The notes: generated by a model not told the origin, from the sequence alone. 64,000 nucleotides of DNA from Bradyrhizobium sp. 132 (GCF_023074185.1 NZ_JADPKY010000099.1:62001-126000); one strand, 5' to 3'; numbered from the stretch's first letter, positions 25,364-34,181 are shown. Numbers and translations: made by a program.

Positions 25364-25724
25364 GAAATGAGTTGCTTGTTGCGCTCCAGTTGGTCGCCTA
25401 CTGGCACGTTTTTAGACATGCCGGCCCCGCTGAAAATGTCTGCTCCCTGGGATAGACCGGAAGTGACTGGCGCGTGAAACCACGCTACCGGACATCGGGA
25501 CCGAGCATGTCAACGGTCTTTGCCCTTTGGCCGCGGGGTCGACGTGATCCCGGCGCTGGCTCGATCCGCGATGGAAGTTCACCACATCCCGCTCAGGCGA
25601 GGTTCACGATCCCATCACTGCCGGCTGAGTCCCGCGCCTCGGAACCCGCGCCGGCTGACCTGACCTGCAAAAGGGGCGCGCTCCTGTGTCGGAATTGAGC
25701 TGCCATTTTCACATGCTCGTTCGC
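25364..25724. other. Gene-free stretch
   Basis: About 360 bp between cytochrome b561 and the DUF1614 gene with no supported coding sequence. A 74-codon frame at 25474-25698 shows no recognisable protein features. It probably contains decayed DNA and spacer. Confidence 0.4.
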
Positions 25725-26441
25725 CTATGGCGTCGGTTGCAGCCGCGACGGCGAGGCAAGGCCTGCGAGCAGCACCGCCAAAATGCCGGTTAGAAATATG
25801 CCGTCGAATGTCCCTGCGCCACCGATGGAAGCGATCGGCGCGCCGAGGCTGCCGATCTTGTCCAGATTGAGAATATCGGCGCCGATCAGTGTTCCCATGG
25901 ATCCGCCGATATAAGCCAGCGGCGCTGCATATTCGCGGGAGAGGAGGAGGGCAAGGATTGCCGTCGCCACGACCGGCACAAAGACCGGCACGGCAACGCC
26001 AATACCAGCTACTGGCGTCGCTGTGGAATGAACAATGAAAGCGATTACGGCTACAGCGATCGCTGCCCTGAGCCAGAGCTGATAGCGAAGCACGAGATAG
26101 GCGGACATCAATGTAGGAATCACCGATCCGCCGACATTCACAGCCAAAATGGTGCTGGGCGAAACCACGAATGGCACCACATAGCGCATGCCGAAGAAGT
26201 CGACGATTTGCCCCGATCTGACCGGCGGACCGGGCAGCACGGTGATCGGAAGATTGAAGTAGCTTCCGATCAATGAGCCGAATAGGAGAAGGACTGCGAC
26301 CCCCGGACCTACCCCGAGCCGCATATAGGCATATCTAAGGATGCGGAGTTGGATCAGGATGACCAGCGCCAATGCCAAAAAGACCAGGATCGAAAAAAAT
26401 CCCGGGGTCAGCGGTAGATAGTGAACCTGGGGATCATCCAT
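25725..26441 (-). CDS. DUF1614 family membrane protein
   Basis: A 238-residue inner-membrane protein with about eight hydrophobic segments (for example GFFSILVFLALALVILIQL near residue 14 and VAVPVFVPVVATAILALLL near 150). The DUF1614 signature is visible as IGSYFNLPI near residue 58, AVNVGGSVIPTLMS near 100, YIGGSMGTLIGADILNL near 180 and SIGGAGTFDGIFLTGILAVLLA near 205. The C-terminal blocks resemble a conserved Asp/Gly site, and the family is of unknown function. It is isolated, and downstream coordinates show no operon partner. Confidence 0.88.
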   Translation of the reverse strand: MDDPQVHYLPLTPGFFSILVFLALALVILIQLRILRYAYMRLGVGPGVAVLLLFGSLIGSYFNLPITVLPGPPVRSGQIVDFFGMRYVVPFVVSPSTILAVNVGGSVIPTLMSAYLVLRYQLWLRAAIAVAVIAFIVHSTATPVAGIGVAVPVFVPVVATAILALLLSREYAAPLAYIGGSMGTLIGADILNLDKIGSLGAPIASIGGAGTFDGIFLTGILAVLLAGLASPSRLQPTP

Positions 26442-26657
26442 GAGATCGATGCTTTGGTTCGCAAGGACGCTGTAGGTCCATTGCTTAGGTAGGATAGGCC
26501 GTGCATTCTGTCACTCACAATGTTCTGCGTTGGAATTGATTGCGGCAACACCGACTACCCTGATTTGGCACCTCGCGTGTGCTGACGCGTATTGTTAGGA
26601 CACTCGAACGGCCTTAGTCCGCAGCCTTGGCGAGCGGTCCGCCGGGCAAACTTATGG

Positions 26658-27577
26658 TTAGCGCCCTTGGCCGCCTTTAGGGAATTGAGCCGGGAACCAG
26701 GTAAGTCCCAGCAGATCTCCGGTCCCGCCGGGGCTGAGGTGCCGTGAGATCAGAGCATCGTCAAACGCAGTCATCTTCTTCAGGCCGCCCGGCGCCAAGA
26801 CGCCGCCCTCTCCCAGAACTTTTCTAGCGTAAGCACGCACATAGCCGAGGCCCGCGAGACCTCCGCGTGACAACAGATTGGTATCGTTGTTGACCGCAAG
26901 CAGGTGCAACAGCACTTGCAGGAGCGCCAAATCCTCGCCGAGACCGTCCTGCCGCAAGCGGTCGTAGACCGGTAACGCGGCAGTGCGCACCGTGGCGAAG
27001 CCGGAGGCCGCTTCGCCCCTGGCTCCCGAGAACCCGAAGCGCTGGAAGACGCGCTCTCCCGCCGTATGCGCCTCCGCTCGCCGATTAAGTTCCCGATCGA
27101 CCAGACCGACGCAGATACTGGCCACCTCATCGCACAATCGCTCTCTGGTCACGGCTGCTTCACGCGCCAGCAGACGGCCGGCGGCGAAACACAGTAGGCC
27201 AAGCGAGAAAACCGCTCCTTTATGCGTGTTGATTCCTTTCGTTGCCCGAAGCTCGCCTGCTCGCACTGCACGCCGGCGGGACGTACCAGCGGAAGTGCGG
27301 CCCGCGCCGCAATATGCGCGGATGAATAGCCGATCGCCACAAACCGTGACCACCAGGGAGCAATGGCACGCGCGCTGGCCAGGAATGTGTGAATGTCCAT
27401 GTCGCGGTGAGCGCCGCAATTGCGGCGGTCCACCAGACCGGGTTTTGGCGTGAGCATCAACTCCGCGAGCAGCGCCTGGTCGGCATACTCGGCGATCGCC
27501 TCCGCAGTGGTCGCCTCAACTGCGCCGCGGGCCGAGTAAGGCGGTGCACTAGCTGGCTGAGCGCAGATCATATTCAT
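26658..27577 (-). pseudogene. Second citG copy, disrupted by a frameshift
   Basis: It aligns along its whole length with the intact citG at 30021-30953: the front half (EYADQALLAELMLTPKPGLVDRRNCGAH) is in one frame and the rest (LRATKGINTHKGAVFSLGLLCF to HLSPGGTGDLLGLTWFPAQFP) in another. The break is near 27250-27256, where the intact copy reads CEQAMLRATKG and this one loses one or two bases after CEQA. The protein family makes triphosphoribosyl-dephospho-CoA, the citrate lyase prosthetic-group precursor. A sequencing error would be the alternative explanation. It follows citX copy 1 with the same overlap as in the intact operon. Confidence 0.85.
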
Positions 27578-28100
27578 GGACGATCCTGCCTATCGTGTTT
27601 AGAAGTTCTTCGTGCGGATGCTGGCGCGAGCGGCCGCAGACACGGGCTGGCTGGCCGCATACCAGGCAACGGCGGGCAGAAAAGCCGAGACGCTGACGCG
27701 ACAGAGGTCCTTGCCAACGCGCGATCACGTCCAGATCCCAAAGGCGACCGAGCGGATGATGATCCTCGAGCTCAATCGTGGCTGACTTGAGAGACCGCGC
27801 GTCCACATCGACGACGTAGAGTGCCTCGGGGCCGGTCTCCTGCCACAAGACTTCGCGTGACAGTATGGGCCACCCCCTCGCGCGGCACATGGTCTCCAGT
27901 TCGCGAAGCGCTTCGTCCAGCACCCGTCTCGGCAACCAGCCATCCTTCACGGGCCCCGGCATGACGACGGTCATCGAGACCAGCGGCTCGCGAAAGCACG
28001 CCAGAGCAAAAGCCTGCCGAGCCGCCCTCCGCTCTCTGGCGTCCAGCATCTGATCAAGACTGACTTCGGCCCCAATGGCCGTCCGGACCGGCGCAGACAT
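27549..28100 (-). CDS. citX: Second CitX copy (holo-citrate-lyase synthase)
   Basis: A 183-residue CitX-like protein that would attach the phosphoribosyl-dephospho-CoA group to CitD. It is a close paralog of the protein at 30919-31470: both start MSAPVRTAIGAEVSLDQML, share MPGPVKDGW and end with RRCLVCGQPA and a CGRSR motif. I start at the ATG at 28100, matching the paralog; the longer frame runs into a citF stub. The reading frame is intact although its partner citG is frameshifted and citF is reduced to a stub, so it may be a leftover that is still translated, or not expressed. Confidence 0.82.
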   Translation of the reverse strand: MSAPVRTAIGAEVSLDQMLDARERRAARQAFALACFREPLVSMTVVMPGPVKDGWLPRRVLDEALRELETMCRARGWPILSREVLWQETGPEALYVVDVDARSLKSATIELEDHHPLGRLWDLDVIARWQGPLSRQRLGFSARRCLVCGQPARVCGRSRQHPHEELLNTIGRIVHEYDLRSAS

Positions 28101-28147
28101 GATCAGTTCCTCACCTGCCGCACGACATCGATCACGCTGCCGTCGCG
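28043..28147. repeat. Near-identical 105-bp patch, copy 1
   Basis: It matches 31413-31517 with a single change (28120 against 31490). It spans the start of citX and the last codons of citF. The rest of the two citX genes is far less alike, so this patch was homogenised or copied recently. Confidence 0.95.
28103..28147 (-). pseudogene. Stub of citF (C-terminal codons only)
   Basis: On the minus strand it encodes RDGSVIDVVRQVRN and a TGA, matching the end of the intact CitF (RDGSVIDVVRQVKN at 31473). Similarity stops abruptly upstream, where unrelated sequence begins. It shows that the citX/citG copy at 26.6-28.1 kb is a fragment of a larger citrate lyase operon copy. Confidence 0.85.
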
Positions 28148-28185
28148 CAGTCCATGAAGGTAAGGCGCGGGCGGAGCAGGACAAT

Positions 28186-28199
28186 TAAAATCAATTTTA
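28186..28199 (+). promoter_or_regulatory. Single TAAA-N6-TTTA box upstream of a Gly-rich exported gene
   Basis: TAAAATCAATTTTA is followed by GTGGC, as in better members of the island promoter family, but no good -10 is at 22-23 bp. It lies 146 bp before the gene at 28346. GTGGCAC and a TAAAAT copy follow closely, forming a second small palindrome (TTTTAGTG / CACTAAAA). Confidence 0.35.
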
Positions 28200-28345
28200 G
28201 TGGCACTAAAATCTCGTCCATCAGTAATGCGCCCGCAAATCCGGTTTTGATGTTTTGGACGGCTCCTGCACCGGCGTACGAGTGCCCTGAAGGCGGGCGT
28301 TGTTAAAGCCCTACCATCGATTACCGTGAACTTGCGAACGTCGCG

Positions 28346-28675
28346 ATGAGACGAATCATGACAATGCTGGTGACGACCATGCTCGCCCCAAGCTTGCTTG
28401 CAGCTACAGCAGAAGCGCGTGGTGGCAGCGGCGACGTCGGCAGCTTTGGCCGTGCCCACATTGGTGCGTTCGGAGGTGGTCGCATCGGCGGCTTCGGTGG
28501 GGGCCGCGTCAACCTCGGTAACCGCATGGCCTACGGCTTAGGCCTCCGTCACTACGCAACGCACCGTTTCGGAGGTATCTGGCCTGGCTACGGTGGCCTG
28601 TTTGACGATGGCCTGGACTGTTACAATCCCAACTACCGGTATCCGCCATATTACCGGCCGCCCTACTGCGATTGA
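28346..28675 (+). CDS. Gly-rich exported small protein, paralog of 21698-22012
   Basis: A 109-residue protein with a signal peptide (IMTMLVTTMLAPSLLAATAEA), a glycine-rich stretch (GAFGGGRIGGFGGGRVNLGN), then a conserved RHYATHRFGGIWPGYGGLF block and the ending DCYNPNYRYPPYYRPPYCD. The block HxFGGxWPxYG...DCY and the final PYC are shared with the protein at 21698-22012, so they are duplicates about 6.5 kb apart. Here arginine replaces most of the repeat histidines. Function unknown. Confidence 0.8.
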   Translation: MRRIMTMLVTTMLAPSLLAATAEARGGSGDVGSFGRAHIGAFGGGRIGGFGGGRVNLGNRMAYGLGLRHYATHRFGGIWPGYGGLFDDGLDCYNPNYRYPPYYRPPYCD

Positions 28676-29116
28676 GCCTCTGGTGCAGCCGGCTTTGACG
28701 GTGCAGTTTCGAAAGTCGGTGCTTGAGGGATCCGTCGTCCCTCTGGCACTTCGGCATAGGAAATCTACGTCAACTGCTTAAGCGCGCTAACTCGCAGATG
28801 AAAGCACAGTGGCGAGTTCGTCGCGACCGATTCAGCCGCTTTCCCTGCGCTTTCCTTGCGTTTTCCTTGGCGTGTTCGGCACGACCGAAGCGCGCCGAAG
28901 CAATGTCCCCTTCTGCCCCATCACCGGTCACTGCTGTCACCTGCCAAAATGCGCGACGGCCCGAACGATTTCGCGCCGGAGTTTTTGGCTGAAATTTGTT
29001 AGGCTTCATCCGCTGGCGTTGCGTGCAGTAGAACAAACGACCGCGAGTTGATCACGCTCAGCGCAACATCTTGCGCGGCCTCTCCCCGAGTTCAGTCGTT
29101 CCGTGCGGCCTGATGC
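28676..29116. other. Gene-free stretch
   Basis: About 440 bp between a Gly-rich gene and the minus-strand lactonase-like gene. Short overlapping frames on both strands look like noise; none has a ribosome site or protein-like composition. Confidence 0.4.
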
Positions 29117-29947
29117 TTACGATAGGCCTACCAGCTGTCTGTTTGCGAGGCGAACAGCGGATTGAGGGTCGTGCGTCGGCAGATACACCGTCGGATGGAC
29201 TTGGGCGAAGGCTCTGATCGAGTCCAACGTTGCGCTGGAAATGCCCTCGTCAGCACTGACGCCGTCCACCCTGCCGGCGAGCATCATGCGCTCATTGTAG
29301 GAGGTATCGCCAGCAAGAAAATGCATTGTGCCGTCCTCTTGCTGTACTAGGAGGGAGACATGATCCGCGGTGTGACCTGGTGTGGCCACCGCGACAATGT
29401 CCCCAGCATCGGTCAATCGTCGGCTGCGAGCGAAGGGCCCAAACGGTTCCGCTGCGAGTTCAAGCGCAGTTGGATCGAACCAGGAGGGCCAGCGATTAGG
29501 AAGGTAACCGCGTATACGCCCTGCCCATCCACTTGCCGTGCGAAGTTCGCCGGAAGCAACAAGGATTTCACAACTAGGGAAATGTGCTAGGCCGCCATCA
29601 TGATCCATGTGCAAATGGGTGAGCACGACCTTTTTCACATCGCGCGGTCCAATGCCTAGCGCGCGCAATTGCTGACCGATTTCTTCTTCTCTCTCGATTC
29701 GAAAAACGACTTCCCATCGGACAAAGGGATGATACGACGTCCCGGTTTCGAGCAAATGCGCTCCCTGGCCGGTGTCAACTACGATGACACCTTCCTTGTG
29801 CTCGATCGCCCAAGCGTACGTCGGCAACCACTCGGTCCAGTTCCGGTCGGTGAAAATGGCAAGCCGTCGTGCCAACCCGTGTCCGTGTCCCTCGACCTGC
29901 GCACTTTTTATTTTAACGAAGCCGGTTTGGATTGCATGAATACGCAT
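29117..29947 (-). CDS. Metallo-beta-lactamase-fold, N-acyl-homoserine-lactonase-like hydrolase
   Basis: A 276-residue cytoplasmic hydrolase. The zinc signature is VVLTHLHMDHDGGLAHF near residue 105 (HxHxDH), with GHTADHVSLL near 190, LAGDTSYNER near 210 and LPTHDP near 260 supplying the other metal ligands. The layout matches AiiA/AttM-type lactonases that open the homoserine lactone ring, though many such enzymes act on other lactones. I start at the ATG at 29947 (MRIHAIQTGFVKIKS), where the family's N-terminus begins; the 32-residue upstream extension is not family-like. It is directly downstream of citG on the same strand, 73 bp away. Confidence 0.85.
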   Translation of the reverse strand: MRIHAIQTGFVKIKSAQVEGHGHGLARRLAIFTDRNWTEWLPTYAWAIEHKEGVIVVDTGQGAHLLETGTSYHPFVRWEVVFRIEREEEIGQQLRALGIGPRDVKKVVLTHLHMDHDGGLAHFPSCEILVASGELRTASGWAGRIRGYLPNRWPSWFDPTALELAAEPFGPFARSRRLTDAGDIVAVATPGHTADHVSLLVQQEDGTMHFLAGDTSYNERMMLAGRVDGVSADEGISSATLDSIRAFAQVHPTVYLPTHDPQSAVRLANRQLVGLS

Positions 29948-30020
29948 GGCTGCTTCTGCTCTCCGTGTTAATTTAAGAATTGTACGATGTGATTTGACGT
30001 GGCTTCTGTTTCGTTCTGTA

Positions 30021-30953
30021 TCATTGTGCTTCCACCGCTTCATGGGTGGGAAACTGCGCTAAGAACCAGGTGATGCCCAGCAAGTCTGCCGTCCCACCCG
30101 GACTTAAGTGGCGCGCGATCAATGCATCATCGAATGCCGCCATCTTGCGTAGCCCGTCCGGCGCTAGGACGCCGCCCTCCCCCACGAGAGTTTTGGCGTA
30201 AGCTCGGACATAGTCCCGGCCTGCGCGACCGCCGCGTGACAGAAGATTGGTGTCATCATTGACGGCGAGCAGATTCAACAGCACTTGGAGCAGCGTCAGT
30301 TCCTCGTTGATTCCGTTCAACCGCAATTGGTCGTAGACCGGCAGGGCTGCCGTGCGCACCGTCGAATATCCCGAAGCGGCCTCGCCCCTTGCGCCGGCGA
30401 CCCCATAGCGCCGGAAGACGCGCTCGCCCGCCGTAAGCGTCTCTCCCCTGGCCCTGAGCTCCCGATCCACAAGCCCGACGCAGATCCTGGCAACCTCACC
30501 ACACAGATGCTCGCGCGTTAGGGAGATACCGCGCCCCAAAAGACGACCAGCCGCGAAACAGAGCAAGCCAAGCGAAAAGATGCCGCCCTTGTGCGTGTTG
30601 ATGCCCTTCGTCGCCCGCAGCATCGCTTGTTCGCAGAGCACGCCGACAGGACGCACCGCCGAGAGCGATCCGCCCGCGGTGATAGGCGCAGAAGAAAATC
30701 CGATCTCCACAAAACGCGGCCACCAGGGCGCAATCGCGCGTGCGCTGGCCAGGAACGTGTGCATGTCCATGTCATGGTGAGCGCCGCAATTTCGCCGATC
30801 CACCAGTCCGGGTTTGGGCGTGAGCATCAACTCTGTGAGCAACGCCCGGTCCGCATACGCGGCGAGCGCGCCGGCCATCCTCTCCTGAGCCTCGTTCCCC
30901 GCCGAGGATGGCAGCGGGCTAATTGACTGAGCGCGGAACATGGTCATGAACAA
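30021..30953 (-). CDS. citG: CitG, triphosphoribosyl-dephospho-CoA synthase
   Basis: A 310-residue enzyme that makes the precursor of the citrate lyase prosthetic group from ATP and dephospho-CoA. Conserved blocks are TPKPGLVDRRNCGAHHDMD near residue 45, RATKGINTHKGGIFSLGLL near 115 and LNLLAVNDDTNLLSRGG near 235. Three ATGs (30953, 30947, 30941) could start it. It overlaps citX by 35 bases and is the last gene of the citrate lyase operon. A frameshifted paralog lies at 26658-27577. MdcB of malonate decarboxylase is homologous, but the citC-citD-citE-citF context makes CitG the right name. Confidence 0.93.
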   Translation of the reverse strand: MFMTMFRAQSISPLPSSAGNEAQERMAGALAAYADRALLTELMLTPKPGLVDRRNCGAHHDMDMHTFLASARAIAPWWPRFVEIGFSSAPITAGGSLSAVRPVGVLCEQAMLRATKGINTHKGGIFSLGLLCFAAGRLLGRGISLTREHLCGEVARICVGLVDRELRARGETLTAGERVFRRYGVAGARGEAASGYSTVRTAALPVYDQLRLNGINEELTLLQVLLNLLAVNDDTNLLSRGGRAGRDYVRAYAKTLVGEGGVLAPDGLRKMAAFDDALIARHLSPGGTADLLGITWFLAQFPTHEAVEAQ

Positions 30954-31470
30954 TCCTCGCTATCGTGCTCAGTAGTTCTTCGAGCGGATGCAGGCGCGAG
31001 CGACCGCAGGCATGGGCCGGTTGCCCACAAACGAGGCAGCGCCGCGGGCGAAAGCCGAGCTCCTGACGTGACAGAAGGCCCCGTCCGGGAGTGAGGACAT
31101 CAAGATCCCAAAGGCGTCCTATGGGTTGATTTTCTTCCAGAGCGACGGTAGCCGACTTGAGCATCCGCGCTTCCGCATCAATAACGTAGAGCGCCTCCGG
31201 CCCGGTCTCCCGCCACAAGACCTCGCGCGACAATACGCGCCAGCTGCGCTTATCTGACATGGCCTCCAACTGCTTGAGCGCCTCGCTCAGTACCCGTCGG
31301 GACAACCAGCCATCCTTCACCGGGCCGGGCATAACCACCGTCATGGACACGATCGGTTTGTTAAAGCACGCCAGGGCGGAGGCTTGACGCGCGGCCCGTT
31401 GCTCCCGAGCCGCCAGCATCTGATCAAGACTGACTTCGGCCCCAATGGCCGTCCGGACCGGCGCAGACAT
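30919..31470 (-). CDS. citX: CitX, apo-citrate-lyase phosphoribosyl-dephospho-CoA transferase
   Basis: A 183-residue protein that transfers the prosthetic group to the acyl carrier CitD. Features are EVSLDQMLAAREQRAARQ near residue 12, SMTVVMPGPVKDGWLSRRV near 47, a central TGPEALYVIDAEARMLKSATV block and a C-terminal RRCLVCGQPAHACGRSR, typical of CitX. It starts two bases after the citF stop and overlaps citG. The first 18 codons fall in the near-identical patch shared with the second citX copy. Confidence 0.93.
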   Translation of the reverse strand: MSAPVRTAIGAEVSLDQMLAAREQRAARQASALACFNKPIVSMTVVMPGPVKDGWLSRRVLSEALKQLEAMSDKRSWRVLSREVLWRETGPEALYVIDAEARMLKSATVALEENQPIGRLWDLDVLTPGRGLLSRQELGFRPRRCLVCGQPAHACGRSRLHPLEELLSTIARIVHDHVPRSVN

Positions 31471-31517
31471 GATCAGTTCTTCACCTGCCGCACGACATCG
31501 ATCACGCTGCCGTCGCG
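31413..31517. repeat. Near-identical 105-bp patch, copy 2
   Basis: Partner of 28043-28147 with 104 of 105 positions equal. It covers the citF-citX junction of the intact operon. Likely a recent gene-conversion tract or the endpoint of the partial operon duplication. Confidence 0.95.
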
Positions 31518-33008
31518 GTAACGGACTATGCCGACGATCCGATCGGTGAATTCGAGGGGCTCAGGCTCGCCCGTCAACGCCACCGCCTTCCGGTACAACT
31601 CTTCGACGGTCATAACAGGCAGACGTGCGTCGCGCAGTCGCTGCTCGATTTCCGGGCGCTTGGGATTCACGGCGATCCCGTGGTCTGTCACCAGGACACC
31701 GACCGACTCGCCAGGGGTGAGTAGAGTCGTGACATGCCGGACGACCGTCGGAATGCGGCTACGTACCAATGGAGCAACAACGATGGTTAAGTCCGCAGCG
31801 GCCGCGACATCACAATGTCCACCGGATGCGCCGCGCATGACGCCGTCGGAGCCGGTGATCACGTTGACGTTGAAGTCCAGATCGACCTCCAGCGCGCTCA
31901 AGATCACCACATTGACGCGATCGACATAGGCTGCTTTCGATGTCGGATTGGCGTACTCGTTGGCCGAGATCTCGATATGCGCGCTGGAGGTTCGCAGCGA
32001 TGCCGCGGCATCATTGTCGAACGACTGCACATCAACAATGGCCTTGATCAGGCCCCTACTGTGCAAATCGGCGATGCCCCCTGTGATGCCGCCGAGCGCG
32101 AAACTCGCCTTGATACCTTTGCAATTCATGCGCTGTTCAAGGAAACGGGTGGCGGCCGTGGCCGCCGCTCCAGACCCGGTCTGGATCGAGAAGCCATCGT
32201 TGAAATAGCCGGAGTGCTCGATAACATCCGCGGCGTGACGTGCGATCAGCAGCTCCCGCGGATTGTTTGTGACACGGGCGGCCCCTACGCTGATGAGCGA
32301 GGGATCACCGACCTGATCGAGCTTGACGACCAGGTCTACGCGATCCTGCGAAATGCTCGCGGGATAGTTCGGAAACCCCACCAACTCCTCGGTCAGCAGC
32401 ACGACCTGGCGGGCGTATTCAGCATCGACTTTCGCGTAACCGAGCGAGCCACAGTTCAACTTGCCGCGCGATCCATTGGCGTTGCCGAATTCGTCACAGC
32501 ATGAGACTCCGAGGAATGCGACATCAATCTTGAGCTCTCCGGTTTGCAGGAGATGTACCCGGCCGCCGTGCGAATGAATCTGCACCGGTTTCTTCATCAA
32601 TCCGTTGGAAACAGCCTCGGCGAGCCTGCCGCGCATGCCGGAAGTGTAGATCTGCGTAATCACGTCGCTCTTGATGTGCTCCACCAGCGGATCGTGGCAG
32701 TTCAGGAGCGAGCTCGAGGCGAGCGTCAGGTTCTTGAAGCCAAGCCTGGCCAGGGTATTCACAACCTTGTTGACCACCTTGTCGCCTTCCCGGAAGGCGT
32801 GGTGAAACGAGATGGTCATCCCGTCCTTCAATCCAGATCGCCGGATGGCCTCCTCGAGCGATCCGCAGAGTTTGCGGTGCAACTTTGTGCCAGCCGCAGC
32901 GAGATATGGCGTCTCGGCGTTCGCGCCCGCGAACGGTTGCAGCTTGGGTAGCGAGGAATCCTGCGTTGCCAAGCGCTCGATGGCAGTCGTCATAACATCG
33001 TTCTTCAT
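31473..33008 (-). CDS. citF: CitF, citrate lyase alpha subunit (citrate:acetyl-ACP transferase)
   Basis: A 511-residue protein of normal CitF length that swaps citrate for acetate on holo-CitD. I start at the ATG at 33008, with GAAGGAACC just upstream; the longer frame would overlap citE. Family blocks include ISFHHAFREGDKVVNKVV near residue 85, the YTSGMRGRLAEAVSNG block, a central VDVQSFDNDAAASLR with GASGGHCDVAAAADLTIVV, and EFTDRIVGIVRYRDGSV near the end. It begins 13 bases after citE. Together with CitD and CitE it forms the citrate lyase complex that cleaves citrate to acetate and oxaloacetate. Confidence 0.96.
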   Translation of the reverse strand: MKNDVMTTAIERLATQDSSLPKLQPFAGANAETPYLAAAGTKLHRKLCGSLEEAIRRSGLKDGMTISFHHAFREGDKVVNKVVNTLARLGFKNLTLASSSLLNCHDPLVEHIKSDVITQIYTSGMRGRLAEAVSNGLMKKPVQIHSHGGRVHLLQTGELKIDVAFLGVSCCDEFGNANGSRGKLNCGSLGYAKVDAEYARQVVLLTEELVGFPNYPASISQDRVDLVVKLDQVGDPSLISVGAARVTNNPRELLIARHAADVIEHSGYFNDGFSIQTGSGAAATAATRFLEQRMNCKGIKASFALGGITGGIADLHSRGLIKAIVDVQSFDNDAAASLRTSSAHIEISANEYANPTSKAAYVDRVNVVILSALEVDLDFNVNVITGSDGVMRGASGGHCDVAAAADLTIVVAPLVRSRIPTVVRHVTTLLTPGESVGVLVTDHGIAVNPKRPEIEQRLRDARLPVMTVEELYRKAVALTGEPEPLEFTDRIVGIVRYRDGSVIDVVRQVKN

Positions 33009-33021
33009 GATCGTGGTTCCT

Positions 33022-33888
33022 TCAGGATGCCTCGGCAAGCTGTAATGCCATCTCGGCCTCTTCGATGACGGGGGGATCGATCATCTTGCCGTCGAGCGAA
33101 ACGACCCCCAGCCCCTTGCGGTGCGCGTCCTCCGCCGCTGCAATCACCCGCCTGGCGTGGCTCACCTCTTCTTCAGTCGGCGCATAAGCCTTGTGCAGAA
33201 GCTCGACTTGCTTCGGATGGATTAGCGATTTGCCATTAAAACCGAGCCGCTTCGCAATTTTCACCTCGCGCAGGAAGCCGGCGTCGTCGCTAATGTTACC
33301 GTACACGACATCGAAGGCATCGATCCGCGCCGCTCGGGCGGCATGCAGCACAGCGGCGCGGGCGTAGAACAATTCTGGCTGCCAACCATTGCTGCGCTTG
33401 GTGCGCATGTCGACGAGGTAATCGAAGCCCGCCAGCGCAATCGCGATCATGCGGGGCGAAGCGATCGCAATCGAGACTGCGTTGACCACGCCGCTCGCCG
33501 ATTCGATCGCCGCCATGATCTTTGTAACGCCGACCGGACGGCCGCACGCCCGCTCGATCCGCACTACGTGCGCCTCGAGTTCACCAATCGCCTGAGCATT
33601 TTCCGTCTTGGGCAGACGCACCACGTCGGCCCCGCCCCTAACGGCGACCTCCAGATCCTTCAGTCCGAACTCGCTGTCGAGCGAGTTGACGCGCACGACA
33701 GTCTCGACATCGCGGTAGGCTGCGTGCTGCAGTGCCTGAAACACCAAAAGCCGCGCCGAATCCTTCTCCCGCGGCGAGACGGCGTCTTCCAGGTCGAACA
33801 TGATCGAGTCCGGCTTGTAGACGAAGGAAGTACTCAACATCGCGGCGTTGTCACCAGGAACGAAGAGCATGCTGCGACGCAGTTTCAT
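33022..33888 (-). CDS. citE: CitE, citrate lyase beta subunit (citryl-ACP lyase)
   Basis: A 288-residue TIM-barrel lyase that splits citryl-ACP into acetyl-ACP and oxaloacetate. The start MKLRRSMLFVPGDNAAML and the Mg/substrate residues in DSIMFDLEDAVSPREKDSAR near residue 33 are classic, with RLPKTENAQAIGELEAHV and IMAAIESASGVVNA following. I start at the ATG at 33888, inside the end of citD (four-base overlap). A second, more divergent CitE-like protein opens the operon at 37244. Confidence 0.95.
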   Translation of the reverse strand: MKLRRSMLFVPGDNAAMLSTSFVYKPDSIMFDLEDAVSPREKDSARLLVFQALQHAAYRDVETVVRVNSLDSEFGLKDLEVAVRGGADVVRLPKTENAQAIGELEAHVVRIERACGRPVGVTKIMAAIESASGVVNAVSIAIASPRMIAIALAGFDYLVDMRTKRSNGWQPELFYARAAVLHAARAARIDAFDVVYGNISDDAGFLREVKIAKRLGFNGKSLIHPKQVELLHKAYAPTEEEVSHARRVIAAAEDAHRKGLGVVSLDGKMIDPPVIEEAEMALQLAEAS

Positions 33889-34181
33889 GAGAGCCTCCGC
33901 CAGTCCAGCTCCTCGGAGGAGCAGCCGCGCAGGACGGCTGCCTGCACGCGCGCCCGTATCACGCAGTCGAGCGCGCCCTTGTCCTCGATCACGATCGAGC
34001 CAGCGCTCACTGATAGCTTGTCGAGCGCATCCGTGACGACTTGCTTGATCTGCTCGCCGAACTGCTTGATCACCTCGCTCCTGAGGACGACTTCGCGCGT
34101 GCCTTTCTCGGTTGGCGCAACCTTGACCAGCACATCGCTGGATTCCAAAGTGCCGGCGATAGCTTCCTTGATGACTTTCAT
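33885..34181 (-). CDS. citD: CitD, citrate lyase acyl carrier protein
   Basis: A 98-residue carrier. The conserved AIAGTLESSDV places the prosthetic-group serine at Ser14, as in other CitD proteins, followed by the VKVAPTEKGTREVVLRSEV and GALDCVIRARVQAAVLR blocks. It overlaps citC upstream and citE downstream by four bases each (ATGA), so the three are coupled. It needs CitG and CitX for its cofactor and CitC for acetylation, all encoded here. Confidence 0.95.
   Translation of the reverse strand: MKVIKEAIAGTLESSDVLVKVAPTEKGTREVVLRSEVIKQFGEQIKQVVTDALDKLSVSAGSIVIEDKGALDCVIRARVQAAVLRGCSSEELDWRRLS

Noticed and set aside
28043..31517. CRISPR-like direct repeats
   Set aside because: The repeated patch occurs only twice, is 105 bp long and is coding; no array of short repeats with spacers exists in the window.
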